Shown: positions 27,294 through 41,300 of the stretch, piece by piece
Position numbering within the stretch: the stretch's first letter is position 1
Layout of the letters: each line of letters opens with the position of its first letter
Source: Arthonia radiata
Taxonomy: Eukaryota > Ascomycota > Arthoniomycetes > Arthoniales > Arthoniaceae
DNA length: 64,000 nucleotides
Reading direction: 5' to 3'
NCBI GenBank assembly: GCA_002989075.1
Contig: PSQN01000007.1
Location: 186,001 to 250,000, forward strand
The notes under the pieces: model-generated
What the model was told of the DNA's origin: nothing
The model's database searches: none
The model's input: the letters and a program-made list of their open reading frames with translations, nothing else
Translations under genes and position numbers: made by a program

Positions 27294-27743
27294 TATAACG
27301 CTAGTCGCTAAAAAAACTAAACTAAGACTTACTTATCTTATATATTTATTAACCTTAGTAGTAGGTACCTTGTATACTAGAGACTAAAAGATAGAAGAAG
27401 TAAAATAGATTATAAAAGGTAAGAGAAGCTTAATTAAAGTAGATAAAAGGTAAAGTATATTACTTAAATATAGTTAAGAAACTTATATTTAGATGTTAAG
27501 TTAATATACTAAAGTTTATTTTAAAATTGGCTATTAGTCTAGCTATATAGTCTAAGATATAAAGGTATATTTCTCTCTATCTAACGGTTCTAACAATCTC
27601 TTTATCGCGTAGTTAGAATTCTATTGCAATATAGCAACGTCGCCGACGTTGCTATATTAGAGTCGTCGGGTAAACTATATAATACTCTAATAAGGCTGGC
27701 TGCGCTTAGCCTTATACTAGTTTAATGTAGTAAGATTATAATA
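27294..27743 (-). repeat. 5' LTR of A2 (450 bp)
   Basis: Reverse copy of the subfamily A2 LTR. It holds a perfect 31-bp palindrome at 27628-27658 with 15-bp arms around one central base. Confidence 0.92.
27628..27658. promoter_or_regulatory. Perfect 31-bp palindrome in the A2 LTR
   Basis: The left arm is AATATAGCAACGTCG, then one C, then the exact reverse complement. Two ACGT cores face each other. The same structure, partly decayed, lies in the solo LTR (about 3665-3695) and the A2 3' LTR (about 12,739-12,770). It sits in the 5' part of the LTR that is absent from family A LTRs. It may be a binding site for a dimeric regulator, since ACGT is the core bound by many bZIP factors; that role is inference. 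Confidence 0.5.
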
Positions 27744-30271
27744 TCTATTAACAATCTATTAAATTTCTTAGATTTATAATTACTGAGTATAGTCTTTAAA
27801 TAGAAAATTTAAAGATCTAATCTATTCTAATTTAGTCTATACTAAAGAATATAAAATAACTACCATAGTTTCTTAGTTTTATTAATTATTATAGGCAATA
27901 AATATTTAACTTTAGCTAAATTATAGTACTACTGTCTTAATAAATAAAATAATCGATAGAATTCTTCTAGATATAGAAAGAATAATTAATATTTAAGAAG
28001 CTTAAGAAAGCTTTTAAGATTAAGCCTGTACTAATAATATTTAATACTAATTTACTAATTATTATAGAAATAGACGCATTAGACTATATAATTAGAGTAT
28101 ATATAAGTTAAAATAATAAAGAAAGAAAGCTTAAACTAGTAGCTTTTTACTTAAGAAAAATATTACCTATAGAATAGAACTACAATATTTATAATAAAGA
28201 GCTTTTAGCTATTATAGCAGTATTTAAGATATAGCAAGCTTATTTAGAAGGAGTAAACTATATAATTGTAGTATATATAAACTATAAGAATCTAACTTAC
28301 TTTATAACAATAAAGAAACTTAACTACAGATAAGTTAGATAGTTAAAAACTATAGCTCTATATAACTTTATTATTACTTATAAAAAGGGTTCTAAGAACA
28401 ATAAAGCCGACGCTCTAAGCTAACGTCTAAATTACCTTAATAATAAGAAATACGTCGAGCACACAATAATTTAAGAATATAATAATAAGATTAAATATAA
28501 TTAATTGGCTATAACAATTAAGTTTGTTATTAAACTAGACAGCTGAATTCTAAATATTCTAAATAACTCTAAGACCTATTAGAAAAACAAGAAACAACAT
28601 CTAAAATTAACTAAGAATAATAAAGACTATTATAAATTTTAAGGTAAAATCTATATTCTAAGGAATCTAATTTAATATACTATTAGTAACTTTTACAATA
28701 ACCTAATAAAAGAATATAAAGATATTAATAATACTATTAAAAAGATTATAAGAACCTACTATATTCTAAAAGTTTAACACTACGTTAAGAGTTATATTTA
28801 AGAATATAATATATATATAAGAACTAAGTATCTAAGATATTTACTATATAGTAAACTATAGCTACTAAAAATACTTAAAAGACTATAGTATATAGTCTTA
28901 CTAGACTTTATTACTAAGTTACTAATTTCTAAGGATCTACTTATAGAAGTAGCTTATAACGCTATTTTAGTTATATATAAAATCTAATAAAGTACGTATA
29001 CTTTATATTTTATAAGAAAGCTAGCAATTTAGAACAATTAGTATATATATTTCTTTAAATTATCTTAAATATCTACGGTTAATTATAAAGAATTGTCTTA
29101 GATAGAGACTAAAAATTTATCTTACGATTTTAGATATCTCTAATATAGCAATTAGAAATAAAATAGAGAATATCTACTTTATTCTATCTATAGACAGACA
29201 GACAGACAGAATAAATAAATTAAATACTAAAATACTATCTCTAAGTATATATTAAGTACTAGTAAGATAACTAGATATAATTATTATTAGTAGCGTAAGC
29301 CGCGTATAACGATATAAAGAACAAAATAATAAAAATAACTCTATTCTATATCTTATATCGCTATTACCCTCTTTAGGGCAGACAACTATAAAATACTATA
29401 GAAAATAAAATAGGTACGTAAATAGCTAGAAATCCTATACCAGTAGTTAAAGTCTAACAGCAAGTTTATTAATAAACAAACTAAAAAATAGTATAATAAG
29501 TTAAAAACTACTCTAAATATAAGCATAAAAGAAGGAAAAAGAGCTTACTTACTTATAAGAAACTTAAAAACTATTAGACTAAGTAAAAAACTTAACTATA
29601 CTAAGACAAGACTGTTTAAAATCTTACAGCAATTAAAATCTATAATATTTAAACTTAAACTCCTAAAGATAATTAAAATATATTCTATATTCTATATAGC
29701 GCTATTAAAACTAGTCTACTCTCGAGAAGCAGAATAATCTAACTAGAAATTCTTTCTAATAACTAAGAATCTAAGTATAAAGTTAAAACGATTCGAGCTT
29801 ATAGATAATACCGAGATAAACCATAGTATCTTATAAAATAGAAAGGATATTCTAAATATAAAAATTAATAGAAACTAGAATAAAACCTAACTAACTATAA
29901 AGATACTATTTAACGATATTAGAACTAGAATATTAATTAGTTATAGTAGTACTAATATTCTAATTTACTATTTAATACGCTCTACTAGTATTTAAGTTAC
30001 GTTTAAATAAACTAGCCTACTATATTATAGGTCTGCTACCTAACTTTAAATAAAGATTACTCTAAAAGTTAATAAATAACCTACTTAAGTATTTAAATGT
30101 ATCGATATTAGCTATTAACGCAGCTAACTTTTCTTACTCTAACAATTTATTTTAAGTTAGCTTTACTACTATCTGTATATAAGTCTTTTTAACCTTCTCT
30201 TTTAACTTTTAAATCTTAAATTAGTTACGCTATATAGCTATAATTAATACCGCTACTTAAGCCTTTAATAT

Positions 30272-30742
30272 TATTACGGGTACTAGCTTCAAACAGCCTA
30301 GCGTATATTTAAGCATTAACTACTGCCAGTTATCTTAGCTCTACTAGCATTATTTCCGACTAAATCTATAAACCCACCGTAGACATTATCGAATAAGACA
30401 GCTATAGAGGCCTATATTCTCTATAAATTCGATATAGATATTGTTAAGTTAGCGGATATAAAGAAACTTTCTTATATATTTTAGACTATATAGCTAAACT
30501 AATAGCTAACCTTAGAATAGACTTTAGTCTATTAACTTAACATTTGAATATAAGTTTCTTAACTATATTTAAGTAACGTACTTTATCTTTTATCTACTCT
30601 AGTTAAGCCTCTCTTACCTTTAATAATCTATTTCGCCTCTTCTGTCTTTTAGTCTCTAGCATACAAAATACCTCTTACTAAGGTTAATAAGTATATAAGG
30701 TAAGTAAGCCTTAGTTCAGTTCTCTTAGTAACTAGCGTTATA
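30272..30742 (+). repeat. 5' LTR of A3 (471 bp)
   Basis: Starts TATTACGGG (RIP form of TGTTACGG) and ends GCGTTATA. Confidence 0.93.
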
Positions 30743-33700
30743 CTTTAATAAACTCGCTATAAAAGTAGAGAAAGTAGATTAGTTATATTTACTACTTCGG
30801 TACCTAATAGCTGTAACGCTATAGATAGGTTAGCCAATAGAATAGCTAGTACAAGTAAGATATCGAACGTTAATACTAAGATAGAAAAAAGCTTCTTAAG
30901 TAAACGTTCTAAAGTTACTTTATTCTTAATACACCTAGCTATATACTTTAAAACTTATAAAGACTAATTTCTAAACAACACTACTATAGTTCTATTTACT
31001 ATCTTTTATATAAATAGAGATACTTATAAGTAGGTTAAGTACTACTTCGACAATTTTTTATTTACCTCGATAAAGAGTAGACGCAAGGACACCAATAAGT
31101 TCTTTACTAGCTTTATCTTCTTTTAAAAAAAGCTTTATAAAATCTTTAAACAGACCGACGTAGGACGCGTCGCTATTAAAAAGCTTAGAAACCTTAAGTA
31201 GATAGAACCAGTAAGCAGGTACGCCGCTAAATTTATACAGTATACTAATTAAACAGGATAGAACAAGAAACCTCTTATTAAGACCTTTTACGAAGGACTT
31301 AAGGATTATATTAAGGAAATAATCTATATTTATAGAGAAAAGTTTAATAATCTCAATAACTTTATACAACGAGTAAAGAAGATCGGCGATAGTAACTTTA
31401 AAAGATAAATAAAAAAGAAGGGTAACCCTACTAATAGGTTCTATAGAATAAAGAATCGAGTAAACTTACAATAAGATTGAGGCAATCTAATAAAGTTAGA
31501 TTTTATAAAGCCTTAAGAGAAACTAAACAACTAAAAAAGAGAATATAGAATAAAGAACAAGCTATACTTATATTACGGAAAACTAGAGCATTAAGTTAAG
31601 AAATACCGTTCTAAGAAACAACAGTTTAATAGTATAGAACGAAACGAACACAATAATCGACCTTCGAAGCCCTACTCTTTGCGATAATAGTTTAATATAA
31701 CTACTTAGACATAGAGAGACAACGGCCGCAATAAGGCGATAGAATTGCTAGCAGCCTTCTCCGACCGTTAGTATATAAACCTAACCGAGGGTCGTCTTCT
31801 ACAAGAATTAAGTTTTCTACAGAAGATTATCTAGAACTAATATAAGTACATTACTAAACTAACTAAGAAGCAAAAGAATATCTACTAGAATATCTTCTGT
31901 AACCAGAAAAACACTCACCGGGTTTCGTCTAACGAGAAGTATAACGAGTAGAACTTATTTAACTTATATAAAAACTGGAACACAGACAGTAAGTTATAGA
32001 AAGAAACAAAGGAACAACAAATAAAAAGGAAAGAATAAAATCTATAGGACTAGAACAACATTAACCACACTATTCCGAGGTAGTAGATATAAGATACCGT
32101 TATACTACACAAAATACTATTCTAAACTGCGTGCTACGATAATAATTATATAACCTATAAATCCGACAAATTGAAATTAAGATAGTAACTAAGGAAACCG
32201 ACATCTCCGAAACAAGATTCGATATAGAAACTAGGCCTTATTCGAAGAAGATCTAAGTTACCTTACTTAAAAACCTAAGGGGAATCTAAGAAAGAATAGA
32301 CTATAGAGGCTAAGTAAGATAGCAGCTACGATACGTTATAGATAAGACAACAACTTAAAGACAAAAATATAGATTCTAATAGTACAGAATTCTTACTTAA
32401 GAACAATATTAACTAGAAAGAATAAACTCTAATCTGTTAGAAAGAAATAATATAGAGACTTTGTTAGTTGGCCTTCTACAATAGAAAGTTAAGCGCTAAT
32501 AGAGACATTAATAATATCTCGAGATATATTTACTTACGCCTACGATAACTAGTAAACTACCTTATTAGAGGTCTAGAATTGCGTAGTTAGTACTAATATC
32601 TTTAATTAATAATATACAATCTATAGATACAACAGGTTTTAACTAGCGATAGTTGTATAATTAAAGCAGAGATCGTAAACAACAAACTAGACGTTATAAT
32701 AAAAGTAGTACTAAAATATTCTATATAAGAATTCTTATAGTAAATTAACCGACAATAGATTTTAGTATCTAGAATACTTTAGAACGTATACAATTAACAG
32801 GAAAAAGACTAGGCCGACTAATTCGAGAGTAGTAGTATAGGTAGTACCGGTCCGTTTAACGGTTAGACCCTCTAAGAGTTTAGCTCTATACAAGCTTAGC
32901 TTTCTACAGAATATATCTATATACTTAGGCAACAATAAACTATAGAAACATTAAAATTGTAATCGATTTAGGCGTAATAGGTAACTTTATCTTAATACGC
33001 TATATTAAGAAGTACTAAATATAAATATAAAAGAAGAAATTATCCTACGTACTATTTAAATTTTAAGAAGTAGAGGGAAGAGTCGACTACAAGACTTTGC
33101 TAATAGATATAACTATTAAGGACTATTAGAAAGAAATTACTTATAATATTGTAAATATTAACTAGTACTACGCTATACTAAGTATACCTTAGTTATAATA
33201 ATATAACCTAGAAGTAGATTAGAGAACTAAGAAACTCCTCTTTACTAAGTATAAGTACTCTAAATAAGAGTCGTTCTACAGAATAGATACTCTATAAGCT
33301 ATCTTTAGTAGTAAGAATAAGGAGCGCGATAAAGAACTTATACAGGTTAGTATTACTATACTTCGATACTTAGATATTCTATAAAAGAAGTCTAATGTAG
33401 TATCTTGTCTGTAGCTAACTATACGTAGGTATAAACAAGAGATAACTGTACGTTAACGATTCTATACAACGACAAGTACTTAGTTAATTACTAAGATACC
33501 TAAGAAATATAATTAATTCTAATATCTATTTAAGGAAGCTAAGCTAAACTTAGCTCTTCTAGAATATAAACCGTAGGATTATACGATACCTTTATAAAAA
33601 GATAAGACGCTAATATTTAGTTTAATATACTTTCTATTAGAAGTAGAAAATTAAGTACTCTACAACTATCTCAACAAAAACCTTAAGAAAGGATTTATCT

Positions 33701-36700
33701 AGAAGTTAATATTACTAGCTAGATATCTAATACTCTTTATACTAAAGAAGAATAGTAAACTATAACTCTACGTAAATTATAGACAATTAAATAGGGTAAC
33801 TATTAAAAATCGATATCCTTTACTACATATTAACGAAATAATAGATCGATTGTATAACGTACAATAGTTTACTAAGTTTAACTTATAAGAAGTCTACAAC
33901 CTAATTCGTATAAAGAAAGGCGAAGAATAGAAAACAGCCTTTTATACTAGATATAGACTTTTTAAGTATTGTGTTATACTCTTTAAGCTAATAAACGTAC
34001 TAGTATTATTTTAAAAACTAATTAACAACATACTTAGTAATTACCTAGATACATTTATAACTACTTATCTAGACGATATCCTAGTATACAGCCGTATACT
34101 AGAAGAATATAAGAAACATATTAAGAAGGTATTAGAAAGATTGGTACGTACCGATTTACGAATTAATATCGAGAAAACCTAGTTTTATTAACAATCCGTC
34201 GAATTTCTTAGATTTATAATTATCGAGCACAGTCTCTAAATAAAAGATTTAAAGATCTAATCCGTTTTAACCTAACCTATACTAAAGAATATAAAATAGT
34301 TGTAATAGTTTTTTAATTTCGCTAACTACTATAGGCGGTAGATATCTAACTTTAGCCGAATTACGGTATCGCTGTCTTAATAGACAAAACAATCGATAGA
34401 ATTCTTTTAGACGTAAAAAGAACAATTAGTATTTAAAGAGCTTAAAAAAGCTTTTAAAATCGGATCTATACTAGCAATATTTGACCCCAACCTATCGATT
34501 ATTATAGAAATAGACGCGTTAGACTATATAATTGGAGTATATATAAGTTAAGATAATAAGAAAAGAAAGCTTAGACCAGTAGCTTTCTACTCAAGAAAAA
34601 TATTACTTACAGAACAGAACTATAATATTTACAATAAAGAGCTTTTAGCTATTATAGCAGCATTCGAGATATAGCGAGCTTACCTAGAAGGAGCAAACTA
34701 TATAATTATAGTATATATAGACTATAAGAATTTAACCTACTTTACGACGATAAAGAAACTTAATTGCAGACAAGTTAGATAGTTAGAAACTATAGCTTTA
34801 TACGACTTTATTATTATTTACAAAAGAGGTTTTAAGAACGACAGAGCCGACGCTCTAAGCCGACGTTTAGATTACCTTAATAACAAGGAACATATTAAGC
34901 ACACAATATTTCGAGAACACAACAATAAGATTAGATACAATCAATTGGCTATAACAACCGAGTTTGTTATCGAACCAGACAACCGAATCCTAGACATTCT
35001 AAACGACCTTAAGACCTACTAGGAGAACGAGAAACGACATTTAGGACTAATTAAGAACAATAAGGACTATTATAAATTCTAAGGTAAGATCTACGTCCCA
35101 AGAAATCTAATCCAACACATTATTAGTAACTTTTACGATAGCCCAATAAAGAGACACAAGGGTATCGATAATACTATAGAAAAGATTATAAGAACCTACT
35201 ACATCCTAAGAATTCGACATTACGTCGAGAATTATATCTAAGAATGCAATATATACGCAAGAACTAAACACCTAAGGTATTTACTATATAGTAAACTATA
35301 GTTACTAAAGATATTCAAGAGACTATAGTATATAGTCTTACTAGATTTTATTACTAAGCTACTAACGTTAAAAGATCTACTTACAGAAGTAGCTTACGGC
35401 GCTATTTTGGTTATATGCGATAAATTAACTAAATACGTATACTTCGTATCTTATAGGGAAGCTAGCAATTTAGAACAGTTAGCCTATATATTCCTTTAGA
35501 TTATTCTAGCCAACTATAGTTAACCACAAAGAATTATCTTTAACAGAGATCGAAAATTCGTCTTACAATTTTAAATATCTCTAATACAACAATTAGAAAC
35601 AAAACAGAAAATATCTATCTTATTCTATTTATAGACCGATAAATAGACAGAGAGAACAAATTAGACACTAGAATAGTATCTCCGAGCATATATTAACTAC
35701 CAATAAAACAACTGGGTACAGTTACTACTAGTTGCGCAAGCCGCGTATAATAATATAAAGAACAATACAACAAAAACAACTCCGTTCTATATACTATATA
35801 GCTACTATCCTCTTTAAAGCAGACAACTATAGAATACTACAGAAAATAAAATAGCTACGCAAATAGCTATAAACATAAAAACCCTGTATTAGTAGTTAAA
35901 GTCTAACAGCAAGTTTATTAACGAACAGACTAGAAGATAGTATAACAAGTTAAGAATAATTCTGAACACAAGTATAAAAGAGGGGGGAAGAGCTTACTTG
36001 CTTATAAGAAACTTAAAAACCGTTAGACTAAGTAAGAAACTCAATTATACTAAAATAGAACCGTTTAAAATTCTACAGCAATTAGGATCTATAACATTTA
36101 AACTAGAACTCCTAAAGACAATAAGAATACATTCTATATTCTATATAGTACTATTAAAACTAGCCTACTTTTAAGAAGTAAAACGACCCAACCTAAGAAT
36201 CCTTCCTAACAATTAAGAACCCGAGTATAAGGTTAAAACGATTCGAGCTTATAGACAATACCGAGGCAAACGACAGTATTTTATAAAATAGAAAGAACAC
36301 TCTAAACACAAAAATTAATAGAAACCGGAACAAAACCTAACTAACTGTAAGAACACTATTTAACAGTATTGAAACTAGAATATTAATCGGTCGTAGCAGT
36401 ACTAATACTCTAATCTACTATCTAGTGTACCTTATTAACACTTAGGTTGTCTACAAACAAGCCAGTCTACTACGTTATAGTATTATTACTTAACTTCAGA
36501 TAGGAGTTACTCTAAAAGTTAACAGATAACCCGCTCGAATATTTAAGTATATCGCTACTAGCTATTAACGCAGTAAACTTCTCTTGCTCTAACAATTTAT
36601 TTCGAGCTAACTTTGCTGCTATCTACGTACGAGTCTTTTTAACCTTCTCTTTTAACTTCTAGACCTTAAATCGGTTACGCTATATAGCCGCAATCAACGC

Positions 36701-37150
36701 TGCTATTTAAGTCTTTAATGTACATAATTAGCGCTTTATATACTAAAGGGCAGCCAACTAAGAGGAATATTAAGAGTAAACTAAACGCGCTACAACTAAG
36801 TTAGTTTTAGATACTATAGAGAAACAACAACGAGGCATACTATTTACTATCGATACCCGTAAATTATAACTCTTTCTGTTTTAAGTACACACTAAACACG
36901 TCGCCTTTCTAAACTGAACTACATATCTTTCCTTAATCGACATATATTTGAAACAAGAAGGTATTTCGATACCGTAGGCTTTAATTAGTAGGTATTAGCT
37001 ATACTTTTTGTTAGAACCTATAGCAACGGACTTTATGCGAGGTATAACAACTTACAGATTAGTTATAAAGGGGAGGGCGATACATAACTTATAGATATTT
37101 AAAAAGCTAAGAGTTAATTAAGAACAATTTAACTAAAAGAGGGGAAATTG

Positions 37151-37621
37151 TATTACGAATACCAGCTTTAAACGGCCTAGCGCATATTTAAGTATTAACT
37201 ACTACTAGTTATCTTAGCTCTACTAGCATTATTTCCGACTAAGCCTATAAATCCGCTATAGACATTATCGAATAAGATGGCTATAGAGGTTTATATTCTC
37301 TATAAACCCGATATAGATATTATTAGGTTAGCGGACATAAAGAAACTTTCTTATGTACCTTAGACTATATAGCTAGACTAATAGCCGACCTTAAGATAGA
37401 CTTTAGTCTATTAACTTAATATTTAAATATAAGTTTCTTAACTATATTTAAGTAACATACTTTACCTTCTATCTACTCTAGTTAAGCCCCTCTTATCTTT
37501 AGTAATCTATCTCGCCTCTCCTACCTTTTAGTCTCTAGTATATAAGATACCTCTTATTAAGGTCGATAAGTATATAAGGTAAGTAAGCCTTAGTTCGGTC
37601 CTTCCAGCGACCGGCGTTATA
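37151..37621 (+). repeat. 3' LTR of A3 (471 bp)
   Basis: Follows the purine tract aaaagaggggaaattg and has the same length as the 5' partner. Confidence 0.93.
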
Positions 37622-37884
37622 AATATATATAATTAGCGCTTTGTACGCTAAAGAGCAGCTAACTAAAAGAAATATTAAAAGTAAACTAAACGTACTATAA
37701 TTAAGTTAATTCTAAGTACTATAGAAAAAATAATAATAAGGCATACTATTTACTATTAATACGTATAAATTATAACTCTTTTTATCTTAAGTAGATACTA
37801 AACATATCGCTCTTTCTAACTAAACTATATATCTTTTCTTAGTTAATATATATTTAGAACAAGAAGGCATTTTAATACTATAGA

Positions 37885-38347
37885 TATTACGGATACTAGC
37901 TCTAGACGGCTTAGCGCACTTCTAAGCATTAACTACTACCAGTTATCTTAGCTCTACTAGTATTATTTCCGACTAGGCTTATAAACCTGCTATAGGTATT
38001 ATTAAACAAAATAGCTATAAAGGCCTATATTCCCTATAAATCTAATATAAGTATTGTTAAATTAATAAATATAGAGGAACTTTTCTATATACCTTAAACT
38101 ATATAGCTAAACTAATAGCCGACCTTAGAATAGACTTTAGTTTATTAACTTAATATAAGTTTCTTAACTATATTTAAATAATATACTTTACCTTTTATCT
38201 ACTTTAGTTAAGCTTCTCTTACTTTTTATAATCTATTTCATCTCTCTTATCTTTTAGTCTTTAGTATACAAGATACCTACTACTAAGGTTAATAAGTATA
38301 TAAGGTAAGTAAGCCTTAGTTCGATTTTCTTAGCGACCGGCGTTATA
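37885..38347 (+). repeat. 5' LTR of A4 (463 bp)
   Basis: Family A LTR, slightly shorter than the 471-bp standard, followed by the family leader. Confidence 0.9.
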
Positions 38348-41300
38348 CTTTAATAAACTCGCTATAAAAGTAGAGAAAGTAGATTAGTTATATCTACTAC
38401 TTTAGTATCTAATAGCTACAACGCTATAAATAGGTTAGCCAACAGAATAGCTAGTACAAATAAAATATTGAACGTTAATATTAAGATAGAAAAAAGCTTC
38501 TTAAATAAACGTTCTAAAGTTACTTTATTTTTAATACGCTTAGCTATATACTTTAAAACTTATAAAGACTAGTTTCTAAACGACACTACTATAGTTTTAT
38601 TTGCTATTTTTTATATAGATAGAAATACTTATAAGTAGGTTAAGTACTATTTTAACGATTTCTTATTTACTTCAATAAAGAGTAGGTACAAGGATACCGA
38701 CGAGTTCTTTGCTAGCTTCGTCTTCTTTTAGAAAAAGCTTCGTAAAATTTTTAGACAGACTAACGCTAGACGCGTTGCTATTAGAAAGCTTAGGAATCTA
38801 AAGTAAATAGAACTAATAAGTAGATATACCGCTAAATTTATATAGTATACTAATTAAATAGGATAGAACAAAAAATCTCTTATTAAGACCTTTTATAAAG
38901 AACTTAAGAATTATATTAAGAAGATAATTTATATTTGTAAAGAAAAGTTTAATAATCTTAATAGCTTTATTTAACGAGTAAAGAAAACTAACGACAATAA
39001 CTTTAAAAGATAAATAAAAAAGAAGAGTAATCTTACTAATAGATTCTATAAAATAAAGAATCGAGTAAACTTATAATAAGACCGAGACAATCTAATAGAG
39101 TTAAGTTTTATTAAACTCCAAGAAAAACTAAATAATTAGAAAAGAGAATATAAAATAAAGAATAAGCTATACTTATATTGCAGAAAACTAGGACATTAAG
39201 TTAAGAAATACTATTTTAAGAAATAATAGTTTAATAATATAAAACAAAGTAGATACAATAATTAACTTTAAAAGCCCTACTCTCTACAACAATAGTTTAA
39301 TATAACTACTTAAATATAAAAAGACAACAGCTATAATAAGGCAATAAAATTGCTAGCAGCCTTCTCTAACCGCTAACGTATAAACTTAACTAAGGGTCGT
39401 TCTCTTCAAAAATTAGGTCTTCTATTAAAAATTAATCAGAACTAGTATAAGTACGTTACTAAATTAACTAAGAAGCAGAAAAATATCTATTAAAGTACCT
39501 TTTATAATTAAAAAGATACTTACTAGGTTACTTTTAACAAAAAGTATAATAAACTAAACTTATTTAACTTATGTAAAAACTAGGATACGGACAGTAAGTT
39601 ATAGAAAGAAATAAAGAAACGACAATTAAAATAAGAACAATAAAACCTATAGGATTAAAATAATATTAACTGTACTATTCTAAAGTAGTAGATATAAGAT
39701 ACCGTTATACTATATAAAATACTATTCTAAACTGTATACTATAACGACAATTATACGATCTACAAATTTAATAAACTAAAATTAAGATAGTGGCTAAAGA
39801 GATCAATATTTTTAAAATAAGATTCGATACAAAAACTAGGTCTTATTTGAGAACAACCTAAGTTACCTTACTTAGAGACCTATAGAGAATTTAAGAGAGA
39901 ATAGACTGTAAAGGCTAAGTAAGATAGTATTTATAATACGTTATAGATAAGATAACAACTTAAAGACAAAAATATAGATTCTAATAGTATAGAATTCTCT
40001 TTTAAGAACGATACTAATTAGAAAGAATAAACTCTAATTCGTTAAAAAGAAATAATATAGAGACTTTATTAGATAGCCTTTTACAAAGGAAAGTTAAGCG
40101 CTAATAAAGATATTAATAATATTCTAGAATATATTTACTTACGCCTACAACGACTAGTAAACTATCTTATTAAAAGTCTAAAATTATATAGTTAGTACTA
40201 ATATCTTTAACTAACAATATATAACTTATAAATATAATAAGTTTTAACTAGTAATAGTTATATAATTAAAGTAAAGATTGTAAATAATAAACTAGATGTT
40301 ATAATAAAAGTAGTACTAAAATACCTTATATAGAAATTTCTATAGCAAATTAACTAGCAATAGGTTTTAATATTTAAAATACTCTAGAATGTATATAATT
40401 AATAGAGAAAAGACTAAGCTAACTGCTTTAAAAGTAGTAGTACCAGCTTATTTAACAGTTAAACCCTTTAAAAGTCTAACTTTACGCAAGCTTAGCTTTT
40501 TATAGAATATACTTATATACTTAGATAACAATAAGCTATAGAAACATTAAAATTATAATTAATTTAAACGTAATAGACAACTTTATTTTAATACGCTGCG
40601 TTGAAAAGTACTAAATATAAATATAAAAAAAGAAATTACTCTATACACTATTTAAATTTTAAGGGGCAGAGGAAAAAGTTAACTATAAGACTTTACTAAC
40701 AGATATAATAATCGAAGACTATTAGAAAGAAATTACTTATAATATTATAAATATTAACTAGTACTACGCTATACTAAGTATATCTTAGTTACAATAATAT
40801 AATCTAAAAGTAAATTAAAGAACTAAGAAACTTCTCTTTACTAAGTATAAGTACTTTAGATAAGAGTCGTTCTACAGAATAAATACTCTATAAGCTAATT
40901 TTAATAGTAAGAATAAGAAGCGCGATAAAGAACTTATACGGGTTAGTATTACTATACTTTGATACTTAGATATTCTATAAAAGAAGTCTAACGTAGTATC
41001 TTGTCTATAGCTAACTATACGTAGGTATAAATAAGAGACAACTGTACGCCAATAATTCTATACGACGACAGAGATTTAGTTAATCGCTAAAATATCTAAG
41101 AAATACAATTAATTCTAACATCTATTTAAGAAAGCTAAGCCGGCCTCGGCTCTCTTAGAATATAAACCGTAAGATTATATAATACCTTTATAAAAAGGTA
41201 AAATACTAATATTTAGTTTAATATACTCTTTATTAAAAGTAAAAAATTAAGCGCTCTACGACTACTTTAATAAGAACCTTAAGAAAAACTTTATCTAAAA

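Larger units (their letters stand above)
12406..27743 (-). mobile_element. A2: reverse-oriented Gypsy/chromovirus of a sister subfamily, split by element C
   Basis: It is flanked by tctat at 12401-12405 and 27744-27748 and interrupts the A1 reverse transcriptase region. Removing nested element C leaves about 7.3 kb. Leader and gag (27,293 down to 26,506) and pol (reverse transcriptase catalytic tract near 15,925-15,965) are close to family A. The 5' part of its LTRs and the 3' end of the body (about 12,855-13,600, with a different polypurine tract next to 12854) are not. It has many breaks and is a fossil. Confidence 0.88.
30272..37621 (+). mobile_element. A3: full-length Gypsy/chromovirus, the uninterrupted copy of family A
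   Basis: A 7,350-bp element with two 471-bp LTRs and the duplication aatat (30267-30271 and 37622-37626), inserted into the 3' part of A1. Parts in order: leader from 30743; gag with a zinc-knuckle-like tract at about 31,559-31,615; protease near 32,950-33,000; reverse transcriptase about 33,560-34,200 with its YLDD tract near 34,062-34,092; RNase H to about 34,850; integrase about 35,000-36,000; chromodomain about 36,230-36,330; about 800 bp of unassigned sequence; a polypurine tract ending at 37150; 3' LTR. All parts are present, but RIP has left dozens of breaks, so it is a fossil. It is the best reference copy for the family. Confidence 0.93.

Noticed and set aside
31058-31369. 103-codon open frame on the minus strand
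   Set aside because: It lies antisense within the gag region of fossil A3. It is a chance frame, and its reading has no recognisable domain.
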